DNA of 64,000 bases from Fluviicola sp. (GCF_039596395.1 NZ_JBCNJT010000002.1:682001-746000); one strand, 5' to 3'; positions 8,412-18,185 are shown, counted from the first letter of the stretch. Numbers and translations: made by a program. The notes: generated from the letters alone by a model not told the origin.

Positions 8412-9074
8412 ATGAAAAGACTATTCACCCTATTGGGTTTTTCCTGGATGTGCTTATTAGTCCACGGAAGCCCACTACACGTTTCGTGTGACGAGGATGT
8501 CAGTGTCCTGCAAAGTCATTACTCAATCAGTTTCGGCGACGCCATTGAAACAGGAGTTGCCACAGAACTTCCCCTATCCATTTCCTGGAAAGTTGCTCCT
8601 CAGACAGGAGTCAGCAAAACATCCGGTACAGGAAAATCCACCGGGAAACTGGTTTTCTCCACGCCTGGAACATACGAAGTCACCTTCGTGATTCCTGCTC
8701 ATGGAGATCATCCGGGAAAAACAGAAACAGTAACTGTAGCAGTTAGCAGTGTTCAGATGATCTTTGATTTGAAAAATCCGGTCTTCTCAACACCTCTCAC
8801 CACCGGAACGATTTCCGGAACCAGCATGACTATTCCTGTAACGGTTAAATCCTACGATGGAAAACCGGTTGAATACTCTATCCTTGAAGTACAGACAACC
8901 GGTATAGCCGCTATTTCCTCCCGCCTGAAAAATGACAAAACTGTTTTAAAGAACGGGGAGAATAAGCTGGTATTCGAATTATCAGGAACAATTCCCGCTA
9001 AAGGGAATGTGCAATTCCGTGTTTACGATACTACCGGGGAAGCCCACTTTTTTAATTACTCAATCACGAATTAA
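8412..9074 (+). CDS. Secreted protein of unknown function, first gene of the T9SS cluster
   Basis: A 220-residue protein with a cleavable signal peptide (MKRLFTLLGFSWMCLLVHGSP). The mature part is rich in beta strands and looks like two Ig-like modules: residues about 25-115, ending in GTYEVTFVIPAHGD, and about 115-220. No T9SS sorting signal, lipobox or membrane segment is visible, so it is probably periplasmic or surface-attached. The stop is two bases before the start of the giant adhesin, which implies co-transcription and probably a shared role such as helping export or anchoring; that is an inference. I do not recognise the family. Confidence 0.65.
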   Translation: MKRLFTLLGFSWMCLLVHGSPLHVSCDEDVSVLQSHYSISFGDAIETGVATELPLSISWKVAPQTGVSKTSGTGKSTGKLVFSTPGTYEVTFVIPAHGDHPGKTETVTVAVSSVQMIFDLKNPVFSTPLTTGTISGTSMTIPVTVKSYDGKPVEYSILEVQTTGIAAISSRLKNDKTVLKNGENKLVFELSGTIPAKGNVQFRVYDTTGEAHFFNYSITN

Positions 9075-9076
9075 AA

Positions 9077-12000
9077 ATGAAAAAGAAGTTATTTTTCAAC
9101 CAGTTCATTCTGGCTGTCGGGTGTATCGCTTTTTCCGCTTCAGCGGTAAGGGCACAATCTTCGGGTTGTAATCCCCTTCAACCTTACGATCAGATCCAAT
9201 CCGGATTCCATACAACCATTGCTTCCCGTCCCGACGGTACATTCCTGATTTGGGGAGCGGGTTCAACAGCCAATGGAAACGGAGCCGCTGCCGCAAGACA
9301 TCTCACACCGGTTGTTATCGAACCGAATCCGGGAATTCCGGCACAGCATTACAATTATACCGGCCAGCCTTTGTTTGCAACGCTGGCCACACAGTCTTCC
9401 ACCACTACACAGGCATTCGTTTTGTCTACAGACGGGCTTTACTCCTGGGGAGCAAATAACGTGGCAGTTGGAACGGGACTGGATAACCTGGCAGGATTTG
9501 CACAAATTTCAATGCCGGTAGGCGTTGTTCCTACAGACGTGAAAAACATGATTGCTTCCTGGGGAGCATTGGTGTTGCTGACACATTCGGGAGAAGTTTA
9601 TGTAAGCGGGCGCAACAATGCTATTCACGGGAACGGAGGTGTTATGCCCGGAGCTTCGGAGAATTATTGGGCACGGGTAACCAGGGACATTACCGGAAAT
9701 CCGGCGCTTACAGGTGTGGTGGATATCCGCGTTACTCCTGTGGGAGCTTTTGCCATCACTTCTACCGGCCAGTGGTATACCTGGGGACCGGCCTGCTACC
9801 GTGGTGACGGTTCCGCTGTTGCTTCCTACGACCGTGCAGTAGCTATGACAACGCCGTTCTCAGGACTTCCGGTTATGATTGCCATGACAGCTGATTTCGG
9901 TAACAATACCTGGACCGATGCCAGCAACCGTGCAAGCTACTTTGCTATTGATCCTGCAACGAACAAATTATACGCATTGGGAAGTAATGGAAACGGCCAG
10001 CTCGGACAAGGAACTACTACCAATTCCACAGGATGGGTGCCGGTAAGGAACTCCACAAACACTGCAGACCTTACCAATGTAATCTTTGTTTCTGCCAACG
10101 ACAATGACGGATCACCGGGAACACCAAATGCTTCGGTATCTGTGATCCTTTCCAACGGAGAATTGTGGTCATGGGGTTCCAACAACAATGAAATGATCGG
10201 TGTACCGGGAGGAACAGGAAATCATACCCTGCCGAAAGTTCCCAATGGATTCGCCCAGGGAACAGATCACGCAACATATGTGGAGATCGGCGGGCACACC
10301 ACAGCTATTATGAAACTGTGTGCTGAAAGGTATTGCTACATGGGACACAAGATCGATGGTTCCATGGGTGACGGAGTTTCCGCAACCAGTACTGTTTCTA
10401 CTTTCGACTGTGCTAACACACCGGTAGGTTTGATTTGCGGGTCCAGTACCTACGATGCCGGAGACGCGCCATTTTCTTTTGAAAACGGGAATCCGGCAAC
10501 ACACTATTACATGTGCGGCGATGAAATTTACCTGGGAGCAAGCCAACCCGATCCGGACAATGGATTGAGCAATAACGTAGCTCCAGGAGCAACTAATACA
10601 GGAACAAACGGAGACGGAGCAGATGAAGACGGGTTAACAACACCTTTGTCACATTCTACCCTAAACCCGGGCTTTTCTACTACACTTACCTTTACAAACA
10701 ATTCAGGTACCAACGCGAATATTTATGCGTGGATAGACTGGAACAATGACGGAGTTTTCTCTCAAAACGAGATTGTTACTGCTTCTGTTCCTTCAGCTGT
10801 TGGTGCTCAAACTACCACCCTTACGTGGAATGGTGTTTCAACTTCCTGCGGGAATAAGTACGCACGTGTAAGGATTACGACTGAAACACTGAGCGATAAC
10901 CCTGCAACTGCAGCCATGGATGAAAGAAGTTTCGGGCCTGTGATTCACGGGGAAGTGGAAGACTTCTATGTCGATGTAGACATTTTAACAGACCTTGCCG
11001 GAGATTGTGATGGCGATGGAGTAACAAACGGCCAGGAAATCACTGACGGAACAGATCCGGGTGACGGATGTAACCTGCTTCTGGCAAGCCAGGGAACGCC
11101 AACTGCTGCCTGGAACACCGACGATTGTGACGGTGATGGTGTTACTAACGGTCAGGAAATCACTGATGATACCGATCCTTTAAATCCGTGTGAATTGCAA
11201 ATGGCAAGCATTACCCTTACGCAAAGCGGAGCATGGTTGAACGGAGATTGTGACGGCGACGGAGTTACCAACGGAGACGAAGCTGCTGACGGAACAGATC
11301 CGAACGATCCGTGTGAATTCATACTGGAAAGCCAGAGTGTTATTCCGGATGCGGCATGGAACAGTTCAGATTGTGATGGCGACGGTGTCAGTAACAGCAC
11401 GGAAGTAACAGACGGAACCAATCCGTTGAATCCGTGTGAATACAATGCAGCACACATTACTTTACCGGTTACGGCAACAAACTGTCCGCCGGTAGCAAAC
11501 GGAAATACGGCAACAACGAATGAAGACACACCAGTAGTAATCAACGTTCCGGCAAATGATACGGATTCGGACGGAAACCTCGACAATACGAGTGTAACGG
11601 TTACGGACCAGCCTTCAAACGGAACAACCACCGTCGATCCGGTTACAGGAGCGATTACTTATACACCAAATGCAAACTTCTATGGAACAGATACGCTGAT
11701 CTACTCCATTTGCGATACGGGAATGCCTGTATTCTGCGATACAGCCGTGGTTATCATTACAGTAACTCCGGTGAGTGATGCACCGGTAGCAAACGGCGAT
11801 ACAACTTCTACCAATGAAGATACACCGGTGGTGGTGGATGTACCATCCAATGACACAGATGCTGATGGAAACCTGGATAATACAAGCGTAACAATTACAG
11901 ACCAGCCTGCAAACGGAACAGCAACTGTTGATCCGGTTACCGGTGAAATTACCTACACACCGGATCCGGGCTTCAGCGGAAACGATACGTTGATCTATTC

Positions 12001-14443
12001 CATTTGCGATACCGGAATGCCGGTATTGTGTGATACCGCTTTGGTGGTGATTACCGTAAATCCGGTGAATGATGCGCCGGTAGCAAACGGGGATACTTCC
12101 ACAACCAATGAAGATACGCCGGTAGTGATCAATGCGCCCTCAAACGACACAGACCCTGACGGAAACCTGGATAATACAAACGTAACTGTTGTTACACCTC
12201 CGGCAAACGGAACAGTAACCATTGATCCGGCAACAGGTGAAATTACCTACACTCCTGATACGGATTTTAATGGGACAGATACCTTGATCTACTCCATTTG
12301 TGATACGGGAATGCCGGTATTGTGTGACACTGCTTTGGTGGTCATTACCATCAATCCGGTAAACGATGCGCCGGATGCCAACGACGATACTGCTGCTACC
12401 AATGAAGATACACCAGTAGTGATCAACGTTCCTTCCAATGATACAGATGTTGACGGAAACCTGGACGAAACAACCGTAACTGTTGTGACTCCGCCTTCAA
12501 ACGGAACGATAACCATTGATCCGCTTACAGGTGAAATTACCTACACGCCAAACACCGGGTTTAGCGGAAACGATACGCTGGTTTATTCGATCTGTGATAC
12601 CGGAATGCCGGTAGCATGTGATACGGCAGTTGTTGTGATTACGGTAACTCCTGTCAACGATGCACCGGTAGCAAATACCGATAATGCATCTACCAATGAA
12701 GGAAATCCGGTGGTGATTGACTCTCCTGCCAATGATACGGATCCTGACGGAAATCTGGATGAAACAACCGTAACTGTGGTGACTCAGCCTTCAAACGGAA
12801 CAGTAACTATAGATCCGCTTACAGGTGAAATTACCTACACGCCAAACCCAGGATTTAGCGGAAACGATACGCTGATCTATTCGATCTGTGATACCGGAAT
12901 GCCTGTATTGTGTGATACGGCACAGGTTATTATTACAGTTATTCCGTGTTTGTCAAATCCATCCAATGACTGCGATGGCGACGGAGTTACCAATGGCGAC
13001 GAAATTACGGATGGAACTGATCCGAATGATCCTTGCGACTTTACAGGGACAAGTCAGACAGTGGCACCTGCTGCGGCATGGAATGCTGCTGATTGTGACG
13101 GCGATGGTGTTACAAACGGAAACGAAGTAACCGACGGTGACAACCCGCTTGATCCGTGTGATTTTACAGGGACAAGTCAGACAGTGGCGCCAGGTGCAGC
13201 ATGGAATGCTGCTGATTGTGACGGCGATGGTGTTACAAACGGAAACGAAGTAACCGACGGTGACAACCCGCTTGATCCATGTGATTACACATTGGCAAGC
13301 CAGACAGTGGCACCAAACACCGCTTGGAATAATGCAGACTGCGACGGAGATGGCGTTCCGAACGGACAGGAAGTAACAGACGGAACCAATCCGAATGATC
13401 CGTGTGATTTCATAGTGGCTAGTCAAACCGGAACACCGGGAACAGCCTGGAACAATGCTGATTGTGACGGTGATGGAGTAACAAACGGCCAGGAAATCAC
13501 TGACGGAACAGACCCGAACGATCCGTGTGACCTGACACTGGCAAATCAGACAGTAACACCGAACGCGGCGTGGAACAGTGCAGACTGTGATGGCGATGGA
13601 ATTCCGAACGGAAACGAAGTAACGAACGGAGATAACCCGTTGGATCCGTGTGACTTTACACTGGCGAACCAGACAGGAACACCAACCGCCGCATGGAACA
13701 ATGCAGATTGTGACGGAGACGGTGTAACAAACGGTACGGAAGTAACGGATGGGACTGATCCGGCAAATCCTTGTGATTACAACGCTTCCAGTCAAACAGT
13801 AACGCCGGTTGCAAGCTGGAATACTGCAGACTGCGATGGAGATGGAGTTCCGAACGGACAAGAAGTAACAGACGGAACCAATCCGAATGATCCGTGTGAT
13901 TATACTGCATCCAATGTGACAGTGACACAGGGCGGAGCATGGAGTACCGCTGATTGCGACGGAGACGGTGTAACAAATGGTACGGAAACAACAGATGGTA
14001 CCAATCCGAACAATCCTTGTGATTTCGTATTGGCAAACCAGACCGGTACACCGACTGCTGCATGGAACAATGCAGACTGTGACGGAGACGGCATTACCAA
14101 TGGTGAAGAAGTGACAGCAGGTTCTGATCCGATGAACCCGTGTGATCCAAAAACTTGTGGAATCGACATTTCCAATGCATTTACACCGGATGGTGACGGC
14201 ATCAATGAAGTGTGGGTGATCAAAGGGATCGAAAGTTACCCGGATAACCAGCTGACGGTATTCAACCGCTGGGGGAACGTGGTGTTCTCTGCAGACGGAT
14301 ACCTGAATACCTGGGACGGTACTTCAAACAGTCCTTTGAATGTAGGCGGCACAGAGCTCCCTACAGGAACTTACTTCTATGTATTGGATACGAAAGATGA
14401 AACCGCGGGTGTATTGAAAGGATACGTATACATCCAGCGATAA
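9077..14443 (+). CDS. Giant T9SS type B adhesin: RCC1 repeats, GEVED, thrombospondin-3 and Ig-like repeats
   Basis: A 1788-residue secreted protein. Order: signal peptide (about 1-26); RCC1-like beta-propeller repeats (about 30-455, recurring W-G-A/S-N motifs such as LYSWGANN and LWSWGSNNN); a GEVED-type beta domain (about 458-635, IYAWIDWNNDGVFSQNEI); four calcium-binding thrombospondin type 3-like repeats with DCDGDGVTNGQE cores; five cadherin-like Ig repeats (about 805-1288, each with TNEDTPVVI, NDTDxDGNLD and ITYTP); ten further thrombospondin-3-like repeats (about 1297-1692); and a C-terminal type B sorting domain (about 1693-1788, NAFTPDGDGINEVW and FNRWGN). It would cross the outer membrane by the type IX system and act at the cell surface, probably in adhesion or gliding. 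PorP/SprF and OmpA-like genes follow. Confidence 0.9.
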   Translation: MKKKLFFNQFILAVGCIAFSASAVRAQSSGCNPLQPYDQIQSGFHTTIASRPDGTFLIWGAGSTANGNGAAAARHLTPVVIEPNPGIPAQHYNYTGQPLFATLATQSSTTTQAFVLSTDGLYSWGANNVAVGTGLDNLAGFAQISMPVGVVPTDVKNMIASWGALVLLTHSGEVYVSGRNNAIHGNGGVMPGASENYWARVTRDITGNPALTGVVDIRVTPVGAFAITSTGQWYTWGPACYRGDGSAVASYDRAVAMTTPFSGLPVMIAMTADFGNNTWTDASNRASYFAIDPATNKLYALGSNGNGQLGQGTTTNSTGWVPVRNSTNTADLTNVIFVSANDNDGSPGTPNASVSVILSNGELWSWGSNNNEMIGVPGGTGNHTLPKVPNGFAQGTDHATYVEIGGHTTAIMKLCAERYCYMGHKIDGSMGDGVSATSTVSTFDCANTPVGLICGSSTYDAGDAPFSFENGNPATHYYMCGDEIYLGASQPDPDNGLSNNVAPGATNTGTNGDGADEDGLTTPLSHSTLNPGFSTTLTFTNNSGTNANIYAWIDWNNDGVFSQNEIVTASVPSAVGAQTTTLTWNGVSTSCGNKYARVRITTETLSDNPATAAMDERSFGPVIHGEVEDFYVDVDILTDLAGDCDGDGVTNGQEITDGTDPGDGCNLLLASQGTPTAAWNTDDCDGDGVTNGQEITDDTDPLNPCELQMASITLTQSGAWLNGDCDGDGVTNGDEAADGTDPNDPCEFILESQSVIPDAAWNSSDCDGDGVSNSTEVTDGTNPLNPCEYNAAHITLPVTATNCPPVANGNTATTNEDTPVVINVPANDTDSDGNLDNTSVTVTDQPSNGTTTVDPVTGAITYTPNANFYGTDTLIYSICDTGMPVFCDTAVVIITVTPVSDAPVANGDTTSTNEDTPVVVDVPSNDTDADGNLDNTSVTITDQPANGTATVDPVTGEITYTPDPGFSGNDTLIYSICDTGMPVLCDTALVVITVNPVNDAPVANGDTSTTNEDTPVVINAPSNDTDPDGNLDNTNVTVVTPPANGTVTIDPATGEITYTPDTDFNGTDTLIYSICDTGMPVLCDTALVVITINPVNDAPDANDDTAATNEDTPVVINVPSNDTDVDGNLDETTVTVVTPPSNGTITIDPLTGEITYTPNTGFSGNDTLVYSICDTGMPVACDTAVVVITVTPVNDAPVANTDNASTNEGNPVVIDSPANDTDPDGNLDETTVTVVTQPSNGTVTIDPLTGEITYTPNPGFSGNDTLIYSICDTGMPVLCDTAQVIITVIPCLSNPSNDCDGDGVTNGDEITDGTDPNDPCDFTGTSQTVAPAAAWNAADCDGDGVTNGNEVTDGDNPLDPCDFTGTSQTVAPGAAWNAADCDGDGVTNGNEVTDGDNPLDPCDYTLASQTVAPNTAWNNADCDGDGVPNGQEVTDGTNPNDPCDFIVASQTGTPGTAWNNADCDGDGVTNGQEITDGTDPNDPCDLTLANQTVTPNAAWNSADCDGDGIPNGNEVTNGDNPLDPCDFTLANQTGTPTAAWNNADCDGDGVTNGTEVTDGTDPANPCDYNASSQTVTPVASWNTADCDGDGVPNGQEVTDGTNPNDPCDYTASNVTVTQGGAWSTADCDGDGVTNGTETTDGTNPNNPCDFVLANQTGTPTAAWNNADCDGDGITNGEEVTAGSDPMNPCDPKTCGIDISNAFTPDGDGINEVWVIKGIESYPDNQLTVFNRWGNVVFSADGYLNTWDGTSNSPLNVGGTELPTGTYFYVLDTKDETAGVLKGYVYIQR
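13041..13286 (+). repeat. Two nearly identical 123-bp tandem units in the adhesin gene
   Basis: The unit 13041-13163 is repeated at 13164-13286 with only about five base differences, most of them clustered in the linker coding for the V-A-P-x-A-A-W part. Each unit encodes one 41-residue thrombospondin-3-like module. The other modules in the protein diverge more, so this pair looks like a recent duplication. Confidence 0.85.
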
Positions 14444-14469
14444 GAATAGAAATTTTTCAACTTGAAAAG

Positions 14470-15393
14470 ATGAGAACAAACCAATTTTTAATAGCTTGTT
14501 TCACACTGGTGCTTCTTGGGAGCACCGGTGCAAACGCACAGCAGGATCCTCATTATACACAGTATTTTGATAACATGCTGTTTATAAATCCGGCGTATGC
14601 GGGAAGCCGCGGTATGCTGAACGTAACGGGGATCCACCGCGAACAATGGGTAGGATTCGACGGAAGGCCGCGTTCTTCCACCCTGAGCATCCATTCTCCG
14701 CTTTCCTACGAATCCGTAGGATTGGGATTAACTGCCATAAACGATAATATCGGGCCCATGAACCAAACAATGTTCTACGCCGATGCTTCCTACACGATCC
14801 GCTTCAAGAACCACAAGGGTAAACTGGCATTCGGAATAAAAGGAGGCTTTAACCTCATCAATATCGGCAGGGATGGTTTGAACAGTGATACACCGGACGA
14901 TCCGAAATTATTGCAGAACATCCGCAACAACATCAATCCGAACTTCGGGGCAGGTATTTATTACCACACTCCGAGTTTCTTCATCGGGGTTAGTTCTCCG
15001 AAGATCCTGGAACGCAGTTATGACGGTTCAAACTCCACCAACCTGGAACGCCGGCATTATTTCGGGACTGTTGGAGGGGTCATTCCTTTATCCAATAAAT
15101 GGAAACTGAGACCTACTTCCCTGGTGAAAATTACGGAAGGCGCACCATTAAGTTTGGACTTGACGGTAGCGGCTATTTACAATGAACGTATCTGGTTCGG
15201 AGCGAATTACCGCTTACAGGCAGCTTTCGGAGCATTTTTACAATTCCAGCTTTCACCGCAGTTTAAAATAGGTGTAGCAAGTGATTTCGGTACTCAAAAA
15301 ATCAGGAAGTACAACGACGGGTCATTTGAAGTCATGCTGTCATACGACTTTGTCTTCAAAAAAGAAGGGATCCGCTCACCTCGTTACTTCTAA
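14470..15393 (+). CDS. PorP/SprF family type IX secretion outer-membrane protein
   Basis: A 307-residue outer-membrane beta-barrel protein with signal peptide (ends GANAQQ) and the hallmark start of the mature chain (DPHYTQYFDNMLFINPAYAGSRG), which is diagnostic for PorP/SprF. Family members partner with type B substrates and help anchor or export them; SprF in Flavobacterium is needed for SprB secretion. The gene starts 26 bases after the adhesin stop and is followed 19 bases later by the OmpA-PD40 gene, the standard three-gene order. It most likely serves the upstream adhesin specifically. Confidence 0.9.
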   Translation: MRTNQFLIACFTLVLLGSTGANAQQDPHYTQYFDNMLFINPAYAGSRGMLNVTGIHREQWVGFDGRPRSSTLSIHSPLSYESVGLGLTAINDNIGPMNQTMFYADASYTIRFKNHKGKLAFGIKGGFNLINIGRDGLNSDTPDDPKLLQNIRNNINPNFGAGIYYHTPSFFIGVSSPKILERSYDGSNSTNLERRHYFGTVGGVIPLSNKWKLRPTSLVKITEGAPLSLDLTVAAIYNERIWFGANYRLQAAFGAFLQFQLSPQFKIGVASDFGTQKIRKYNDGSFEVMLSYDFVFKKEGIRSPRYF

Positions 15394-15412
15394 ATCCATA
15401 AAAGACACAAAC

Positions 15413-17671
15413 ATGAAAACGATATTATTAGCAATCATTTGCAGTGTTTCATTATCGGTATTCGGACAATCGGGGAAACTGAAAAAAGCAGACAGCTATT
15501 TCAACCGTTTATCCTATGCCTATGCTGCAGAATTATACGAAGAACTGATCGGTTCGGAAGTGGACAGCCCTCAGCTGAAAAGCAAACTCGCTTACAGTTA
15601 CCTGAAGATGGACAATTACACCAAATCGGTTGAAAACTACGGCAAAATGATCGAATCTTCCGAAGCCAAACCGGATGATTATTACAATTATGCTTATGTA
15701 CTGAAACAGACCGGAAACTATTCCGAAAGCGACAAGTGGATGAACAAGTACAGCAATGCTGCACAGGCAGATTTGAGAAGCCAGCTGTTTTTAGGAAACA
15801 CCGGTTACAAATCCAAAATCGAGAAGACCGCTCCGTTCTTCAGCCTGACAAACCTGGAGCTGAACACCGGAGTTGCGGACTTTGGAGGTTACTACAATCC
15901 TTCGCAGAACCGGATGTACTTTATTACGGCACGCAAGAAACGGGTATTCGTGAAAAAAGAGTGGTCGTGGAATGCCAACCGGTTTTTGGATTTGTATTCC
16001 GCAACGGTCAGCACCGATAACAAGTTGGGATCTCCCAAACGCGTTTCGAAAGTAAATACCAAATTTCACGAAGGTCCGCTTGCTTTTTCACCCGACGGAA
16101 AGACCGTTTACTTTACACGGAATAATATTTCTTCCGGTAAGAAGCGCCGCGACGGACAGAAGATCCAGAACCTGAAACTGTACATGGCCAAAGTGGATGA
16201 GAACGGGAAATGGACGGAGGAAAAAGAATTTCCTTACAACTCGAAAGATTACTCGGTGGGTCATCCCGCGCTTACCGCCGACGGTAAAACGATGTACTTC
16301 GTTTCCGACAAACCGGGAGGAATGGGTGGTGCGGATATTTACAAAGCGGCTGTTCTGGAAAACGGGACATTCGGTGAGATGATCAATCTGGGGAACAAAA
16401 TCAACACGGAAGGACAGGAAATGTTCCCGTTTATTGATCAGGAAGAGCGTTTGTTCTTTTCAACAGACGGGCATCCCGGGTTGGGAGGATTGGATGTATT
16501 TGTTGCTTTTATGGAAAACGGCAAAATCGGGAAAATCCATTCTTTGGGTGTTCCTGTCAACAGCCAGTTCGACGATTTTGCCTTCAACTCATCGAAAGAC
16601 CTGAAAACAGGTTTTCTTTCTTCGAACCGCACAGGCGGAAAAGGTGGTGACGATATTTATGCCGTACAGCTGATCCGGCCGATTACTTTCGGAGTAACCA
16701 TCCAGGGAACAGCAAAGGATAAAAAGGGTGAAATCGTTCCGAATGCAAAGATCGACCTGAAAGACGACAAAGGAACGGTAATCGGAACAGTTACTGCAGA
16801 TGAAAACGGTTCTTATTCCTTCGAAGCAGAATACGAGAAGAACTATGCTTTGGCGGGTTCAAAAACTAATTATTTCGACGGGAAGAATACCACAAACACC
16901 TTTACCAATGAGCAGGTTGTCATTGCGGACGTGATCCTCGAAAAAGATCCGGGCTTGTCTTTGTATGCATTGATCACAGACAAGAAAACCGGGAAGCCAT
17001 TGGAAAATGTATCCGTTTACCTGGTTGACAATATGACCAACAAGTCGAAAAAGATCACAACTCCTGCATCCGGAGACTTCCGTGAAGCACTTTTCGGAAA
17101 GAAACTCAACGATCGCGGAAGCTACAACCTGGTGCTGCAAAAAGAAGGATACTTTTCCAAAACGGTTACTTACAACACTTTGTTCGACAAACCGGGGCAA
17201 TACGACATTCATGCAATCCTTGACCTGGGCCTGGACCCGGAAGTGAAGGACTTGTCGGAAATGGTACAAATCAACCCGATCAACTTCGACTTGAACAAGT
17301 ACGTGATTCGTCCGGATGCCGCTAAAGAACTGGATAAGATCGTGGAAGTCATGAATAAATACCCGAACATGGTGGTAGAATTGGGTTCACACACCGATTG
17401 TCGTGCTTCCAAGTCTTACAACATGAAATTGTCTGACAGCCGGGCCAAAGCTTCTGCCGAGTATATTAAGAAGAAAATTACCAATCCGGCACGCATCTAC
17501 GGAAAAGGGTATGGTGAGTCGCGCTTGCTGAACAATTGTGCCTGCGAAGGGCCTGTTAAATCCGACTGTCCGGAAGAAGAACACCAGAAAAACCGCAGAA
17601 CCGAGTTCAAAGTCATTTCTACCGGCGACGACAAATTGAAAGTAAATAACACCAGCACCGATAATTTCTAA
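15413..17671 (+). CDS. OmpA family protein with TPR, PD40 propeller and CNA-B/CarbopepD-like domains (PorE/SprE-linked type)
   Basis: A 752-residue protein from ATG 15413; an in-frame GTG-like start further upstream would lie inside porP and is rejected. Signal peptide 1-20 (ends VFGQ), TPR-like helices (about 20-130), PD40/WD40-like beta-propeller (about 150-425, motifs such as PAFSPDGKTVYFT-like GPLAFSPDGKTVYF and GGADIYKA), a carboxypeptidase-regulatory beta domain (about 440-530), a second beta module, and a C-terminal OmpA peptidoglycan-binding domain (about 640-735, VVELGSHTDCRASKSYNMKLS with NRRTEF). It probably links the outer-membrane PorP-like barrel to the cell wall. It is the last gene of the cluster and ends before a clear terminator. 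Confidence 0.88.
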   Translation: MKTILLAIICSVSLSVFGQSGKLKKADSYFNRLSYAYAAELYEELIGSEVDSPQLKSKLAYSYLKMDNYTKSVENYGKMIESSEAKPDDYYNYAYVLKQTGNYSESDKWMNKYSNAAQADLRSQLFLGNTGYKSKIEKTAPFFSLTNLELNTGVADFGGYYNPSQNRMYFITARKKRVFVKKEWSWNANRFLDLYSATVSTDNKLGSPKRVSKVNTKFHEGPLAFSPDGKTVYFTRNNISSGKKRRDGQKIQNLKLYMAKVDENGKWTEEKEFPYNSKDYSVGHPALTADGKTMYFVSDKPGGMGGADIYKAAVLENGTFGEMINLGNKINTEGQEMFPFIDQEERLFFSTDGHPGLGGLDVFVAFMENGKIGKIHSLGVPVNSQFDDFAFNSSKDLKTGFLSSNRTGGKGGDDIYAVQLIRPITFGVTIQGTAKDKKGEIVPNAKIDLKDDKGTVIGTVTADENGSYSFEAEYEKNYALAGSKTNYFDGKNTTNTFTNEQVVIADVILEKDPGLSLYALITDKKTGKPLENVSVYLVDNMTNKSKKITTPASGDFREALFGKKLNDRGSYNLVLQKEGYFSKTVTYNTLFDKPGQYDIHAILDLGLDPEVKDLSEMVQINPINFDLNKYVIRPDAAKELDKIVEVMNKYPNMVVELGSHTDCRASKSYNMKLSDSRAKASAEYIKKKITNPARIYGKGYGESRLLNNCACEGPVKSDCPEEEHQKNRRTEFKVISTGDDKLKVNNTSTDNF

Positions 17672-17774
17672 TAACAGAGCAAGAAACAGAATGAGAATGA
17701 TCCGTAATAGCCATCGGCTTTTATTTCTAATACCCAATTAACGCTTAGGTCAGAGTGAATAGTGGTTAGGTTAG

Positions 17775-17811
17775 AAAGGCTGTCTGAGTAAATCGGGCAG
17801 CCTTTGTTTTT
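17775..17811 (+). terminator. Rho-independent terminator of the T9SS cluster
   Basis: AAAGGCTG and CAGCCTTT arms with a loop of about 15 bases, then a T-rich tract (tttgttttt). It lies about 100 bases after the stop of the OmpA-PD40 gene. Confidence 0.75.
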
Positions 17812-17896
17812 GGGTAATGATCAGCATATTGTTCTAATATTTAGCACTTATCTTGCGGATTTAAAGAAAAAGTGTATTTTTGCACTCCACAATTAT

Positions 17897-17939
17897 AGAG
17901 AGGTGTCCCCGACTGCTAACGTCGGGATTGAAGGAGCTA
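17897..17939 (+). pseudogene. Broken copy of the 5' part of tRNA-Ser
   Basis: The first 12 bases (AGAGAGGTGTCC) and the last 12 (TTGAAGGAGCTA) are identical to positions 1-12 and 19-30 of the intact tRNA-Ser at 17968. The six D-arm bases between them are replaced by 19 bases that contain a hairpin (CCCGAC / GTCGGG). That hairpin resembles the terminator hairpin after the intact tRNA. No anticodon arm or 3' half follows, so it cannot be a functional tRNA. Confidence 0.75.
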
Positions 17940-17967
17940 AATTTCTTTCTTATCTTTCGAAACAACT

Positions 17968-18054
17968 AGAGAGGTGTCCGAGTGGTTGAAGGAGCTACCC
18001 TGGAAAGGTAGTATACGGGTAACTGTATCGAGAGTTCGAATCTCTTCCTCTCTG
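17968..18054 (+). tRNA. tRNA-Ser (anticodon GGA)
   Basis: Acceptor arms AGAGAGG and CCTCTCT pair perfectly with discriminator G at 18054. The anticodon stem CTACC/GGTAG encloses loop CTGGAAA, giving anticodon GGA (reads UCC and UCU). A long variable arm (type II) precedes the T arm GAGAG-TTCGAAT-CTCTT. The CCA end is not encoded. It is the only intact tRNA in the window and is followed by a terminator hairpin. Confidence 0.95.
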
Positions 18055-18062
18055 CATGAATT

Positions 18063-18092
18063 ATCCCGCTTAACGGCGGGATTTTTATTTTT
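18063..18092 (+). terminator. Terminator after tRNA-Ser
   Basis: ATCCCGC and GCGGGAT arms with a six-base loop are followed by a T-rich tract (tttttatttttat). It starts nine bases after the mature tRNA end. Confidence 0.8.
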
Positions 18093-18185
18093 ATAGCGAT
18101 AAGAGTTTTTCTCTTAATCGGTAGAAAATGAACTAATGCAATCATTCGCAAAGGATTAAGCACGTTGTGAAGCCAATCTTTATTG

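Noticed and set aside
12953-13861. A 302-codon open frame on the minus strand inside the adhesin gene
   Set aside because: It lies opposite the tandem calcium-binding repeats; the repeat structure alone keeps the antisense frame open. It has no start context or known domain.
10990-14150. Regular repeats of about 120 bases that could suggest a CRISPR-like array
   Set aside because: The repeats code in frame for thrombospondin-3-like and Ig modules; there are no short identical repeats with unique spacers and no cas genes.
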